A stretch of 60,240 nt of DNA from Palsa-870 sp035937155. GTDB taxonomy: Bacteria; Chloroflexota; Dormibacteria; Dormibacterales; Dormibacteraceae. Positions 26,563 through 35,319 of the stretch are shown one piece after another. A program made the translations under genes and the position numbers. The stretch lies in assembly GCA_035937155.1 (NCBI GenBank), contig DASYVJ010000092.1, positions 1 to 60,240 of the forward strand, in the 5' to 3' direction. The notes below the pieces were generated by a model. That model saw only the letters and a list, made by a program, of their open reading frames with translations, was not told where the DNA came from and did no database searches. Numbering within the stretch: the first letter of the stretch is position 1; each line of letters starts with the position of its first letter.

Positions 26563-27666
26563 TCAGCGCCAGCCTCGCGCGTCGATCGCCTGCCACCTCG
26601 CCACCCCACCGCGATCGACGATGGCCATCTCGGGATGCAGGTTGACGACCGTGCACACGTGCGTCGGGACAATCACCACGAAGTCGCCGACGGACAGGCC
26701 GGTCGCGCCGGCGGAGGTGAGGACCGCGTGCTCCTCGCTCAATCGCGCCACATTGAGATGCGGCTTACCCAGCACGATGCCAAAGCCCGTCATACCGGGC
26801 ACCCGCAGATCTGCCGAGAGAGCTTTGGATCCCGCATCGATGACCGCCCGATCTTCCGCCGGCGTCGAGACCACGCACGCCGCGACGGCGAGGGCGCAGT
26901 CTTCGAGCCTCATGACGCCGAGCGTGACCTGGTTGGCGTCGGCGTACACATACGTCCCGGGGCGAATCTCGGTGATGCCTTCGAGAGGATGGGCGCCCAT
27001 CGTGGGCGTCGAGCCGATGCTCAGCTCGCGTACCTCGATTCCGCGCGAACGCAGCAGGCCGGCGGTCTCGAGGAGTCCGTTCGCCTCTTGGGCCGCGACC
27101 ATTCGGCGCTCGGCATCGTCCTTCGCCTGGTAAGCGTGGCCGCCGTGGGTGATCAGGCCTCGGAATCGGCTCTGACCGATCGCGCGCACCAGGTCGGCGA
27201 CGGCCATGAAGGTGGGATCACCGGCTGGGGTGCCGATGCGATGCTGGCCGGTGTCGACCTCCCACATGACCTCGACGTGAGCCGGCAGCATGCTCGCGAC
27301 TCCCACATCGTCCACCGCGACCGCCAGGCGCCCCAGCCGGGCCGCGAGAGCGCCGAGCCGGCGCAGCTTCACCTCGCCGACCGGCGGGTGAGCGATGAGG
27401 AGGTCGTCCACGCCGGCGGCCGCGAACGTTTCAGCCTCCGTCAGCGTGGCCACGGTGAGTCCTGTGGCGCCAAGCGCCAGCTGCCAGCGCGCGACCTCGA
27501 CGCTCTTGTGGGTCTTGGCGTGAGGCCGCAACCGGACGCCGCTTGCAGCGGCAAACTCGGCCATCCGCCGGAGGTTGGCCTCCATCACGACTTCATCGAC
27601 GACCGCGACCGGCGTGCCGGACTCGGTCGCCACGCGGATCGCAAGCTCGAGAATCACGCTCGGCAT
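26563..27666 (-). CDS. D-threonine aldolase/D-serine dehydratase-like PLP enzyme
   Basis: Fold-type III (alanine racemase-like) PLP enzyme of 367 aa. The PLP Lys51 is in RPHAKTHKS, the hallmark of the D-threonine aldolase/3-hydroxy-D-aspartate aldolase/DSD1 family. A C-terminal metal site is suggested by PTHVCTVVNLH (His-x-Cys). Such enzymes cleave D-beta-hydroxy amino acids or dehydrate D-serine. ATG at 27666. It converges tail-to-tail with the LacI gene (19-bp gap) and is divergent from the GMC dehydrogenase genes. The specific amino-acid substrate is undetermined. Confidence 0.87.
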   Translation of the reverse strand: MPSVILELAIRVATESGTPVAVVDEVVMEANLRRMAEFAAASGVRLRPHAKTHKSVEVARWQLALGATGLTVATLTEAETFAAAGVDDLLIAHPPVGEVKLRRLGALAARLGRLAVAVDDVGVASMLPAHVEVMWEVDTGQHRIGTPAGDPTFMAVADLVRAIGQSRFRGLITHGGHAYQAKDDAERRMVAAQEANGLLETAGLLRSRGIEVRELSIGSTPTMGAHPLEGITEIRPGTYVYADANQVTLGVMRLEDCALAVAACVVSTPAEDRAVIDAGSKALSADLRVPGMTGFGIVLGKPHLNVARLSEEHAVLTSAGATGLSVGDFVVIVPTHVCTVVNLHPEMAIVDRGGVARWQAIDARGWR

Positions 27667-27697
27667 ACTAGGTAACAGAGGCCAAGAGAGTAAATAG

Positions 27698-28294
27698 ATG
27701 GCGTACGACAGGAAACAGGGCCAGCACCAAGTCGCTCAGTCAAGCCGGCCTGACTACCGAGTTGAGGTGGGCCACGCGGAGGTGCCCGTGGGCGCACCCC
27801 GAAGTTTCATTGTGCTCGATCCCGCTCGCGCCGCAACGCTTACGGGATGGACCGCGACGCTGATCCCATCCGGAGGCCGGCGGCCTGATGCCGGCAGCGT
27901 CGGCGCCGCGGAGTACATCGACGCAACTGTGCATCTGGTTCCGGCGCTACGGCCGGCACTCCTCCATGGAATCGATGAGGTGGAGAGACTTGCACTTTCG
28001 AAAACGGGCCGCGCGTTCACCGAGTGTTCCGCCGACGAACGCGAGGACGTCCTGCGTCAGTTTCAAGCAGCCGATGACACCGACGCATTCAACATGGTCA
28101 GCGACTTCACCTATGAGGCCTACTACGGTCACCCCACGGTGCTCGCCGCCCTAGAGGCCGAAAACGGCTGGCGGGGCACCGCGCCCATGTCCCCGAGCGT
28201 GATCACTCCGTTCGACCAGTCTCAGCTCGAGCGCGTCCGCACGCTGCCGCGTCGCTATCGCGCCGTCGATGCCGGCAAGGGAGTCAAGGCATGA
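27698..28294 (+). CDS. Gluconate 2-dehydrogenase subunit 3-family protein
   Basis: Small-subunit-like protein of 198 aa. The region from about 88 (IDEVERLALSKTGRAFTECS) through MVSDFTYEAYYGHPTVLAALE resembles gluconate 2-dehydrogenase subunit 3, the partner that membrane-bound GMC sugar dehydrogenases need for stability and export. Unlike most relatives it lacks an obvious Tat signal; the first 80 residues are instead polar and Pro/Gly-rich. It overlaps the GMC subunit by 4 bp (ATGA), which supports a heterodimer. Confidence 0.8.
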   Translation: MAYDRKQGQHQVAQSSRPDYRVEVGHAEVPVGAPRSFIVLDPARAATLTGWTATLIPSGGRRPDAGSVGAAEYIDATVHLVPALRPALLHGIDEVERLALSKTGRAFTECSADEREDVLRQFQAADDTDAFNMVSDFTYEAYYGHPTVLAALEAENGWRGTAPMSPSVITPFDQSQLERVRTLPRRYRAVDAGKGVKA

Positions 28295-29895
28295 ACCGGC
28301 AGCCCGGCGCGGACGTGCTCGTGATCGGCTCCGGGGCAGCCGGCGCCGCGCTGTGCAAGCGTCTGTCAGAGAAAGGCGCAAAGGTCATCTGCCTCGAGCA
28401 GGGCGACTGGATCGACCGCACGCGGCTGCCGAAAGCTCACGTCGACTGGGAGGTGCGCGGCCGGCGACACTGGGCTGCCAAACCCAACGTGCGGCGCTGG
28501 GCCGGCGACTACCCGGTGGCCAGTGAAGGTGCGGACCCGGTCGACGTTTACATGTACAACGCGGTCGGCGGAAGCCAGGTGGGTTTCGCCGGCAACTACT
28601 GGCGAATGGCCCCCTCCGACTTCCGCGTTCGCACCCTGGACGGGGTCGCAGCGGACTGGCCTTTCGACTACGAGGAGCTGGCTCCCTACTACGCCATCAA
28701 CGAGGCCGAGGTCGGCGTCGCGGGCCTGGCCGGCGATCCGTGCGGACCGCCGAGGCCTCCCCTCCCCAACCCGCCGGCGCCCATCGGGCGGCCGGGTCAG
28801 CTGCTCGTCAATGCGTACGAGAAGCTCGGCTGGTACTGGTGGCCGACCGAGCAGTCCATCACCACGGCGGACTACCGCGGACGGCCGGCCTGCACAAACA
28901 TGGGCTGGTGCACCTTCGGATGCACGCAGGGTTCGCTCTCGACAGCCGACCTGACTTATTGGCCTGGCGCGCTTGAGAACGGAGTCGAGCTGCGAACCAA
29001 CGCGCGAGTGCGCGAGATCATCCTCGGGCAGGATGGCCGGGCGCTCGGGGCCCGCTACTACGACAAGGACGGCGTGATTCGGGAAGCTCATGCCGCCGTG
29101 ACTGTGGTCGCCTGCGGTGGGCTCGGCACGCCGCGGCTCCTTTTGATGTCCACGTCCGCAACGCATCCGAACGGACTCGCCAACTCGAGTGGACTCGTCG
29201 GCAAGAACCTGATGGTGCACGTACAGAGCTTCGCCACCGGACTCTTCGATGAGCCCGTGGAGGGCTGGCACGGGACCTGGGGCGGCACCGTCTCGACGCG
29301 GCAGTTCTACGAGACGGACCCCGCACGCGACTACGTACGCGGGTTCATCATGAGCGGCTGCGTGGGCTGGTCGGCGCTCAACCTCGCGCTGCAGATCGCA
29401 CCGTGGGGCTCAGGACATCACAAGGCGTTTGACGAGCACATCAATCACGAGATCTCGCTATACCTGTGCGGCGAAGACCTGCCCGAGGAGACCAATCGCG
29501 TCGAGCTCGATTGGACTCACCTCGACGGATTCGGGATGCCCGGTGTGGTCACGCACCACGAGCTAAACGAGAACAGCCACCGGCTGGGGCGCGACATGAT
29601 CGCGCACGCGCGGCAGGTGCTCGAGGCCGCGGGCGCGAAGAGCGTCCGTGATGCCGGCCTTGCGCCGATCTGGGGATGGCACCTCCTCGGGACCGCGCGC
29701 ATGGGAGACGACCCGCAGACGTCGGTCGCGGACCGATTCAACCGCGCCCACGACGTGCCGAATCTTTTCATCGCCGACAGCAGCAGCATGCCGACCAGCG
29801 CGGGCGTGAACCCGAGCGCAACCATCCAGGCGCTGGCGCTGCGCTGCGCGGACCACATCTGGGACCTCCGCCGCGAGTGGTCAAGCACTGGGTGA
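28291..29895 (+). CDS. GMC-family FAD-dependent dehydrogenase, large subunit
   Basis: Glucose-methanol-choline oxidoreductase of 534 aa. The ADP-binding motif is VLVIGSGAAGAALCKRL (10-26), followed by an acidic residue (LEQGDW). NAVGGSQVGFAGNYWRM is the flavin-attachment-loop equivalent. The C-terminal active-site pair is His in GWHLLGTARMG and Asn in GVNPSATIQAL. Membrane-bound relatives oxidise gluconate, fructose or sorbitol and pass electrons to a cytochrome c subunit, which is missing here. The Mo-hydroxylase gene starts within its stop codon (GTGA), an unusual partner. Confidence 0.92.
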   Translation: MNRQPGADVLVIGSGAAGAALCKRLSEKGAKVICLEQGDWIDRTRLPKAHVDWEVRGRRHWAAKPNVRRWAGDYPVASEGADPVDVYMYNAVGGSQVGFAGNYWRMAPSDFRVRTLDGVAADWPFDYEELAPYYAINEAEVGVAGLAGDPCGPPRPPLPNPPAPIGRPGQLLVNAYEKLGWYWWPTEQSITTADYRGRPACTNMGWCTFGCTQGSLSTADLTYWPGALENGVELRTNARVREIILGQDGRALGARYYDKDGVIREAHAAVTVVACGGLGTPRLLLMSTSATHPNGLANSSGLVGKNLMVHVQSFATGLFDEPVEGWHGTWGGTVSTRQFYETDPARDYVRGFIMSGCVGWSALNLALQIAPWGSGHHKAFDEHINHEISLYLCGEDLPEETNRVELDWTHLDGFGMPGVVTHHELNENSHRLGRDMIAHARQVLEAAGAKSVRDAGLAPIWGWHLLGTARMGDDPQTSVADRFNRAHDVPNLFIADSSSMPTSAGVNPSATIQALALRCADHIWDLRREWSSTG

Positions 29896-32147
29896 GTGAT
29901 GAGGGAAAACCAGAGCACGCATACGTAGGGCAGCCCCTTCGCCGGCGTGAAGACCATGCGCTGATCACCGGCCGCGGCCGCTACGCCGGCGACCTGCGCT
30001 TCCCGGGCTTGCTCCACGCGGCGGTCTGCCGCTCGACGGTGCCTCACGGCGTGCTGGGTGGAATCGATCTCGACGCTGCCCGATCGATGCCCGGGGTGGT
30101 GGCGGCGTTCGCTGCCGGCGATCTGCCCGAAATCCGCGGCGTCATGGTCGACGCGGTCTTCCCTGATGTGCACCTCGTCGGACGGCCGGTGCTGGCGAAG
30201 GACCGCGTCCGCTACATCGGCGAACCGGTGGCCGTGATCGTTGCGGAAGATGCGTATCAAGCGGCGGATGCCGCGGCCGCGGTTGGGATCGAGTCAGAGC
30301 CCATCTCGGCGGTGGCGGACGTGCTCGCCGCCACCAGCGCCGGCGCGCCCAGCCTGCACCCGCCGCATGAAAGCAACGTGGCGGGCAGGCTCGTGCGCGA
30401 ATTCGGCGACCTGGATGCGGCATTCGCACAGGCGGCTTTCGTCGACCGCCACAGGTATCGACTGGCACGGGTCGCAGGTGGCTACCTCGAACCGAGGGCC
30501 TGCTGTGCCATGTGGGACAAGGCGACCGATCACTGGGAGATCTGGACGTCCACGCAGTGGGTGCACGGCGTGCGCGACCGGGTCGCCGAGATGCTCGGCG
30601 TGCACGTCAGCCAAGTGCGGGTCCGCGCAGAGAACGTGGGCGGTGGCTTCGGGCCAAAGGGCGTGCCGTATCCCGAAGAAGTCCTCGTCGCCGCTCTTGC
30701 CCGTCGGCTGGAGCGGCCGATTTCGTGGGTGGCCGGACGAAGCGAGGACACGGCCTCATCCATGCAGGCACACGGAGACACGATCGATGTCGAGGTGGCC
30801 GTCGACGCGACGGGCCGCTTGCTCGGTCTCAAGGCTCATCTGCTGCACGACATCGGAGCCTATGCAGCGGCGGGCGCCGCGCTGGCCGCCACCATCACCA
30901 ACCACATGCTCTCGGCATACCGAGTGCCTGCGTACCGCGCCGACATCGACCTCGTCTACACGAATGCCGGCCCGACCGGGTTCGTGCGCGGTGGCGGCCG
31001 GGAGGTCGGCAACTTCACGATCGAACGCACGATGGACCGGATCGCGGCAGGGCTCGGCCTGGACCACGTCGAGGTGCGGCGCCGCAACGTGGTTCGCACC
31101 GATGAGATGCCCTACGAGACCGGGCTGCCCGGCATCGTGTACGACGGGGGCGACTATGTAGCCCTGCTCGATCGTGTCTCGGCAGCAGTGAAGCAAGAAC
31201 GAGCTGGCCCACGCACCGGGGTAGGCATAGCCCTTTCAGTCGAGCGGACCGGAATCGGTTGGGCCGAGGAGGCACGCCTCGCGATCCACGCTGACGGCTC
31301 CGCCGTCGCGAGCCTCGGCTCGACGCCAGGTGGGCAGGGGCACGACACGACGTTTGCGCAAGTTGTGGCGACGTCGCTTGAGTGGCCGATCGAAAAGGTG
31401 CGCGTGGTGACCGGCGACACCGACACCGTCGCGCGCGGCGCGGTCACCGCGGCGAGCCGCTCTGCATTCGAGGTCGGGAACGCAGCGGCGATGGCGGGGG
31501 CCTCGGCCCGCAAGCGGCTGATCGAGATGGGAGCCGAGCTGCTCGAAGCCGACGCGGCGGATCTCGTTCTGAGCCCGGAAGGCGTGCACGTGAGAGGTCT
31601 CCCGGCGCGCTCCATTGCGCTCTCACGAATCCTGAGCGAGGGTTCGCTCGAGATCAGCGAGGTTTTCCAGGCGCCTCCGGCATACGCCAGCGCATGCCAC
31701 GCGGCGGTTGTCGAGATCGATCCCGACCTTGGCTCGGTGAGGATCGTGCGGTACGTGATCGGACACGATTCGGGCCGCTCGATCAACCCGCTGCTGGTCG
31801 AGGGCCAGCTCCACGGCGGGTATGCACATGGACTTGGCTACGCGCTGCTCGAGGAGGCCGTCTACCAGCCTGACGGAGTTTTCGTGAGCGGCAGCTTCCT
31901 GGACTACCTGCTCCCGAGTCCTCCGGACGTGGCTGTCGTGCCCGAGATGATCCAGGTGGAATCAGAGGTTTTCGGCAATCCGCAGGGCTTCAAAGGCGCC
32001 GGCGAGAGCGCGACGATACCCGCTCCAGCGGCCATCGCGGGGGCGGTCGAGAACGCCCTTCGAAAACTGGGCTCCAGCGCGGTCGTCAGCGAGATCCCCA
32101 TCACTCCGGAGCGGCTCTTCAACGCTCTGCACCGCTTGAAGGCGTAG
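29892..32147 (+). CDS. Xanthine dehydrogenase-family Mo-binding subunit, orphan
   Basis: Aldehyde oxidase/xanthine dehydrogenase large subunit of 751 aa, binding the Mo-pterin cofactor and hydroxylating or oxidising the substrate. The GTG start overlaps the GMC stop; the frame further upstream is antisense-like leader. Seen are VGQPLRRREDHALITGRGRY, the molybdopterin glycine motif NVGGGFGPKG, TGFVRGGGREVGN at the substrate channel, and the catalytic Glu in KGAGESATIPAP. No form-I CO dehydrogenase AYXCSFR loop. No 2Fe-2S or FAD subunit is adjacent, so it must borrow electron-transfer subunits or pass electrons to the GMC complex (inference). Confidence 0.9.
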   Translation: MSDEGKPEHAYVGQPLRRREDHALITGRGRYAGDLRFPGLLHAAVCRSTVPHGVLGGIDLDAARSMPGVVAAFAAGDLPEIRGVMVDAVFPDVHLVGRPVLAKDRVRYIGEPVAVIVAEDAYQAADAAAAVGIESEPISAVADVLAATSAGAPSLHPPHESNVAGRLVREFGDLDAAFAQAAFVDRHRYRLARVAGGYLEPRACCAMWDKATDHWEIWTSTQWVHGVRDRVAEMLGVHVSQVRVRAENVGGGFGPKGVPYPEEVLVAALARRLERPISWVAGRSEDTASSMQAHGDTIDVEVAVDATGRLLGLKAHLLHDIGAYAAAGAALAATITNHMLSAYRVPAYRADIDLVYTNAGPTGFVRGGGREVGNFTIERTMDRIAAGLGLDHVEVRRRNVVRTDEMPYETGLPGIVYDGGDYVALLDRVSAAVKQERAGPRTGVGIALSVERTGIGWAEEARLAIHADGSAVASLGSTPGGQGHDTTFAQVVATSLEWPIEKVRVVTGDTDTVARGAVTAASRSAFEVGNAAAMAGASARKRLIEMGAELLEADAADLVLSPEGVHVRGLPARSIALSRILSEGSLEISEVFQAPPAYASACHAAVVEIDPDLGSVRIVRYVIGHDSGRSINPLLVEGQLHGGYAHGLGYALLEEAVYQPDGVFVSGSFLDYLLPSPPDVAVVPEMIQVESEVFGNPQGFKGAGESATIPAPAAIAGAVENALRKLGSSAVVSEIPITPERLFNALHRLKA

Positions 32148-32922
32148 GAACCAGCACACTTCGTATCAGGCGGCCGGAGATGCTGTAGTTGGTCGGCAGC
32201 TCGATGTCGTTGGGGAGCGCTGAGGGAGAAACCCAGCGCGCGTCGCTGATTTCCGACTCGTTGATCCGCAGCTCGCCGTCAGAATGGTGCGCGGTAAACC
32301 CGACCATCAGCTGGCTCGGGAAGGGCCACGACTGGCTCCCGAAATAGGTGATGTCCTTGACTTTGATCCCCACCTCTTCCAACAGCTCGCGCTCAACCGC
32401 CTGCTCGAGCGTCTCCCCCGCTTCGACGAAGCCCGCGATCAGGCTGTAGAAGCGCGGTCCGAAACGGAGCCCGCGGGCCAGAAGGATCTCCGGCCCTCTA
32501 TGGACGAGCGTGATCACCGCTGGAGTGATCCGAGGGAAGTAGATCGCGCCGCAGGACGGACAGGTCCGAGCCAGCTCGGTCGTGCTGTAAACGGTTGGGG
32601 TGCCGCACCGGCCACAAAAGGCGTGAGCGGTCGACCACTCGAGGGTCTGGAAAGCGCGGGCCGCCATCTCCATGTCCGACTCGGGGAGTATCCCGAAGAG
32701 CTCGCGCAGGCCCTTCAACCCCAGGCCAGGGCAGGTGGGTTCGGCGGGCAGTGTGATCGCCACTGCAGCACGTTCGCCAGCACGGCTGATAGTGAAGGGG
32801 CCGGCAAGGATATCGCCGCAAGGCTCTACCTCCGACATCAACGGGACTCGGACCTGCGGAGCAGGGTGCACGAGCATCTTGGCGTCGACGAAAGCGAATG
32901 CCTTAGCGTCGGGATGAGCCAA
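32119..32922 (-). CDS. nudC: NudC-like NAD(H) pyrophosphatase (Nudix hydrolase)
   Basis: Nudix hydrolase of the NADH pyrophosphatase type, 267 aa from the TTG at 32922. A four-Cys zinc ribbon (CGRCG...CPSCG) precedes the Nudix box GFVEAGETLEQAVERELLEE, and the NudC-specific SQSWPFPSQLM follows it. It cleaves NAD(H) to NMN and AMP and also NAD-capped RNA in characterised members. The 3' end overlaps the convergent Mo-subunit gene by 29 bp. The start is uncertain: the frame continues into a palindromic repeat (32924-32970), and ATG at a later Met (MLVHPAPQ or MSEVEP) is possible. Confidence 0.88.
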   Translation of the reverse strand: MAHPDAKAFAFVDAKMLVHPAPQVRVPLMSEVEPCGDILAGPFTISRAGERAAVAITLPAEPTCPGLGLKGLRELFGILPESDMEMAARAFQTLEWSTAHAFCGRCGTPTVYSTTELARTCPSCGAIYFPRITPAVITLVHRGPEILLARGLRFGPRFYSLIAGFVEAGETLEQAVERELLEEVGIKVKDITYFGSQSWPFPSQLMVGFTAHHSDGELRINESEISDARWVSPSALPNDIELPTNYSISGRLIRSVLVPTPSSGAER

Positions 32923-32923
32923 C

Positions 32924-32970
32924 CCCTCGCCCCTCACCCTAGCCCTCTCCCGCTGGCGCGGGCGAGGGGA
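32924..32970. repeat. GC-rich palindromic repeat R1 (CCCTCACCCTAGCCCTCTCC family)
   Basis: Contains the left arm CCCTCACCCTAGCCCTCTCC followed by a GC loop and a right arm GGGCGAGGGGA. It fills the junction between the dehydrogenase stop (32973) and the likely NudC start. The same left arm recurs at 34457 (R2). It can form a hairpin in either strand and may act as a transcript terminator or stabiliser. Confidence 0.7.
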
Positions 32971-32972
32971 CC

Positions 32973-34406
32973 TCACCAACGCGTTACGACGACCTTCTTG
33001 CGGGTGAAGAACTCGATGCCGTCGGTGCCGTGGACGTGAAGGTCGCCATAAAACGAGCCCTTCCAGCCGCTGAACGGGAAGAATGCAAACGGCTGGGCGA
33101 TCGGGACGTTGATGCCGGTCATGCCGGCCTCGACGCGCTCGCGGAACTCTCTGCCCGCGCGTCCCGACTGAGTGAAGATCGTGGCCATGTTGCCGAGCGC
33201 CATGCGGTTTGCTTGTTCGATCGCGGCATCGAGCGTAGCCGCCCGCGACACGGACAGCACCGGTCCGAAGATCTCCTCGTGCCCGATCGTCATGTCGGGG
33301 TTGACGTTGTCGAGGATCGTCGGGCCGAAGAAGAAGCCCGGCCGCTTCACTTGGCTTCGCCCGTCGACCAGGAGCTTGGCTCCCTCGGACACTCCCTTGT
33401 CTACGTAGCCAGCGACCTTGTCGCGGTGCTCGGCGCGAATCAGAGGTCCGATCTGCACTCCGGCCTCGTCACCCGGTCCGACGACCATGCCTGCCGCGCC
33501 CGCCGTCAGAGCCGGCAAGACGTGCTCGGCCGCACTGCCGACGACGACTGCTACCGAGCCCGCGAGACAGCGCTCGCCAGCGTTGCCGAAAGCAGAGTTG
33601 AGGATGGCCGCGACGGCGATCTCCGGGTCGGCGTCAGGCATCACGACGATGTGGTTCTTGGCGCCGCCCAGCGCCTGTACGCGCTTGCCGTTGGCGGCCG
33701 CCGTCTGATACACGTGGCGTGCCACGGGCTCCGAACCCACGAACGAGATGGCCCGCACGTCGGGATGAACGAGCAAGGCATCCACTGCCTCGCGAGCGCC
33801 GTGAACGATGTTCAGGACACCCTCGGGAAAGCCGGCTTCGAGGAACAGTTCGGCCAGTCGGGCACCGCCGAGCGGCGTCCGTTCCGACGGCTTGAGCACA
33901 TACGTGTTGCCCGCGACGATCGCCAGCGGGAACATCCAGAGCGGGATCATCACCGGGAAGTTGAAGGGCGGTATGCCGGCGCACACCCCTACGGGATATC
34001 GGTAGTAGTCCTGGTCGACCCCAGCCGACACGTCGCGCAGCGTGCGTCCTTGCAGCAGGGTCGGCGCACCGCAGGCGAAATCGACCACCTCGATGCCTCG
34101 CCGCACCTCGCCACGAGCCTCGTCGAGGGTCTTGCCGTGATGCCGTGTGATGATCGCAGCGAGCTCCTCGAAATGGTCCTCGAGCACGTTCTTGTAGCGG
34201 AACATCAGCCGGACGCGCTCCATCACGGCGGTGCGCGACCACGTGCGGTAAGCATCCGAAGCCGCCTTCACCGCGGCGTCGACGTCTTTGGCGCCAGACA
34301 GCGGCACCTGGCCGATGACCTCACCGGTGGCCGGGTTGTAGATGGGCAGCGACGCCACCCCGTTGGAGGGCTCGCGCCACTCGGATCCAATGAGGTTCGC
34401 GATCAT
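32973..34406 (-). CDS. mmsA: Methylmalonate-semialdehyde dehydrogenase (CoA-acylating)
   Basis: Aldehyde dehydrogenase superfamily enzyme of 477 aa, very like MmsA/IolA, which convert malonate or methylmalonate semialdehyde with NAD and CoA to acetyl- or propionyl-CoA. It has the MmsA-type GIPPFNFPVMIPLWMFP, cofactor loop SFVGSEPVARHV, catalytic Cys in NAGERCLAG, general base in QALGGAKNHIVVMPDAD (where the usual ELGG Glu is absent, as in MmsA), and the C-terminal FFTRKKVVVTRW. The start chosen is ATG at 34406 (MIANLIGSEWREP); GTG at 34415 is an alternative. Its product feeds central metabolism, suiting valine, inositol or beta-alanine breakdown. Confidence 0.93.
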   Translation of the reverse strand: MIANLIGSEWREPSNGVASLPIYNPATGEVIGQVPLSGAKDVDAAVKAASDAYRTWSRTAVMERVRLMFRYKNVLEDHFEELAAIITRHHGKTLDEARGEVRRGIEVVDFACGAPTLLQGRTLRDVSAGVDQDYYRYPVGVCAGIPPFNFPVMIPLWMFPLAIVAGNTYVLKPSERTPLGGARLAELFLEAGFPEGVLNIVHGAREAVDALLVHPDVRAISFVGSEPVARHVYQTAAANGKRVQALGGAKNHIVVMPDADPEIAVAAILNSAFGNAGERCLAGSVAVVVGSAAEHVLPALTAGAAGMVVGPGDEAGVQIGPLIRAEHRDKVAGYVDKGVSEGAKLLVDGRSQVKRPGFFFGPTILDNVNPDMTIGHEEIFGPVLSVSRAATLDAAIEQANRMALGNMATIFTQSGRAGREFRERVEAGMTGINVPIAQPFAFFPFSGWKGSFYGDLHVHGTDGIEFFTRKKVVVTRW

Positions 34407-34455
34407 TACGGCCACGTGTCTATTGTGCGGGTTCCCTCGGATGGGCCAGCTTAAG

Positions 34456-34493
34456 CCCCTCACCCTAGCCCTCTCCCCGAGGGGGAGAGGGGA
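34456..34493. repeat. GC-rich palindromic repeat R2
   Basis: CCCCTCACCCTAGCCCTCTC and a right arm GGGGGAGAGGGGA form an imperfect hairpin in the divergent gap between mmsA and the SDR gene. The left arm is identical to that of R1 over 22 bp. Confidence 0.75.
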
Positions 34494-34510
34494 ACTGCTT
34501 TAATTCGCGA

Positions 34511-35299
34511 GTGACGGCTCACGGTGACCTGTTTCGGCTTGACGATCGTGTCGCACTGGTCGTTGGCGGCAGCGGAGGCATCGGTTCAGCCCTGGCGGCG
34601 GCTCTCGGCGAGGCCGGTGCGTCGATCGCCGTCGCCGGCCGCAATGCAGAACGCGCCGAGGCGGCGGCCGCCAAAGTGCGTGAGGCGGGGGCGAAAAGTC
34701 TCGCTGTGGTCGCGGACGTCAACTACCTGGTCGACTGCGAGCGGATGGTGTCTGAGACCCTCGACAAGTTCGGGCGGCTCGACATCATCGTCAATGCGGT
34801 CGGCGGAGGCGCCGGCACCGCCCTGTTTGCGGCCGAGCAGTACCCCGCCCCGGAATGGGAGCGGATCGTCGACCTGAACTTGAAAAGCACCGTCCAGCCG
34901 ACGCAGGCCGCAGTCAAAGCGATGATCGCGGGCAAGCGCGGCGGGCGGGTGCTGAACATCTCGTCGGTCCGGGGCCAGCTTGGGATCGATGCCGGCTATT
35001 CGGCGTACGTCGCGGCCAAGGGCGCGATCAATGCCCTGACCCGCCAGTGGGCCACCGAATGGGCGAAGTACGGCATCACCGTCAATGCCATCTCGCCGAC
35101 CTTCGTCGACACCCCGCAGGTGGCGAGTCTCCTGGCGGATGCTGAGTTCAAAGCGAAGATCGTCTCTCGGATCCCGCTCAAGAGGGTTGGTGAGACGGAC
35201 GACCTGGTGGGAGCGGTGCTTCTGTTCTGCTCCGACGCCTCGTCCTTCATCACGGGCCAGATCCTGACCATCGACGGCGGCCTCACCGCTACGCAATAA
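34511..35299 (+). CDS. SDR-family oxidoreductase
   Basis: Classical SDR of 262 aa. Cofactor motif VVGGSGGIG (17-25), Ser151/152 in NISSVRG, Tyr166 and Lys170 in YVAAK, and C-terminal SSFITGQILTIDGG. The NAG motif is NAVGGG. Gluconate 5-dehydrogenase or 3-oxoacyl reductase-like; substrate unknown. The start is GTG at 34511, just after repeat R2. It is followed after 20 bp by the metallo-hydrolase gene, and the two are probably co-transcribed. Confidence 0.88.
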   Translation: MTAHGDLFRLDDRVALVVGGSGGIGSALAAALGEAGASIAVAGRNAERAEAAAAKVREAGAKSLAVVADVNYLVDCERMVSETLDKFGRLDIIVNAVGGGAGTALFAAEQYPAPEWERIVDLNLKSTVQPTQAAVKAMIAGKRGGRVLNISSVRGQLGIDAGYSAYVAAKGAINALTRQWATEWAKYGITVNAISPTFVDTPQVASLLADAEFKAKIVSRIPLKRVGETDDLVGAVLLFCSDASSFITGQILTIDGGLTATQ

Positions 35300-35319
35300 G
35301 ACCAATAGGAGTCCAGAAC

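Noticed and set aside
26533..27675. A 380-codon plus-strand open frame opposite the D-threonine aldolase-like gene
   Set aside because: The minus strand has the PLP lysine motif and metal site; the plus frame overlaps the LacI stop and has no family features.
33030..34454. A 474-codon plus-strand open frame opposite mmsA
   Set aside because: The minus strand encodes a complete aldehyde dehydrogenase; the opposite frame shows no motif and has shadow-type composition.
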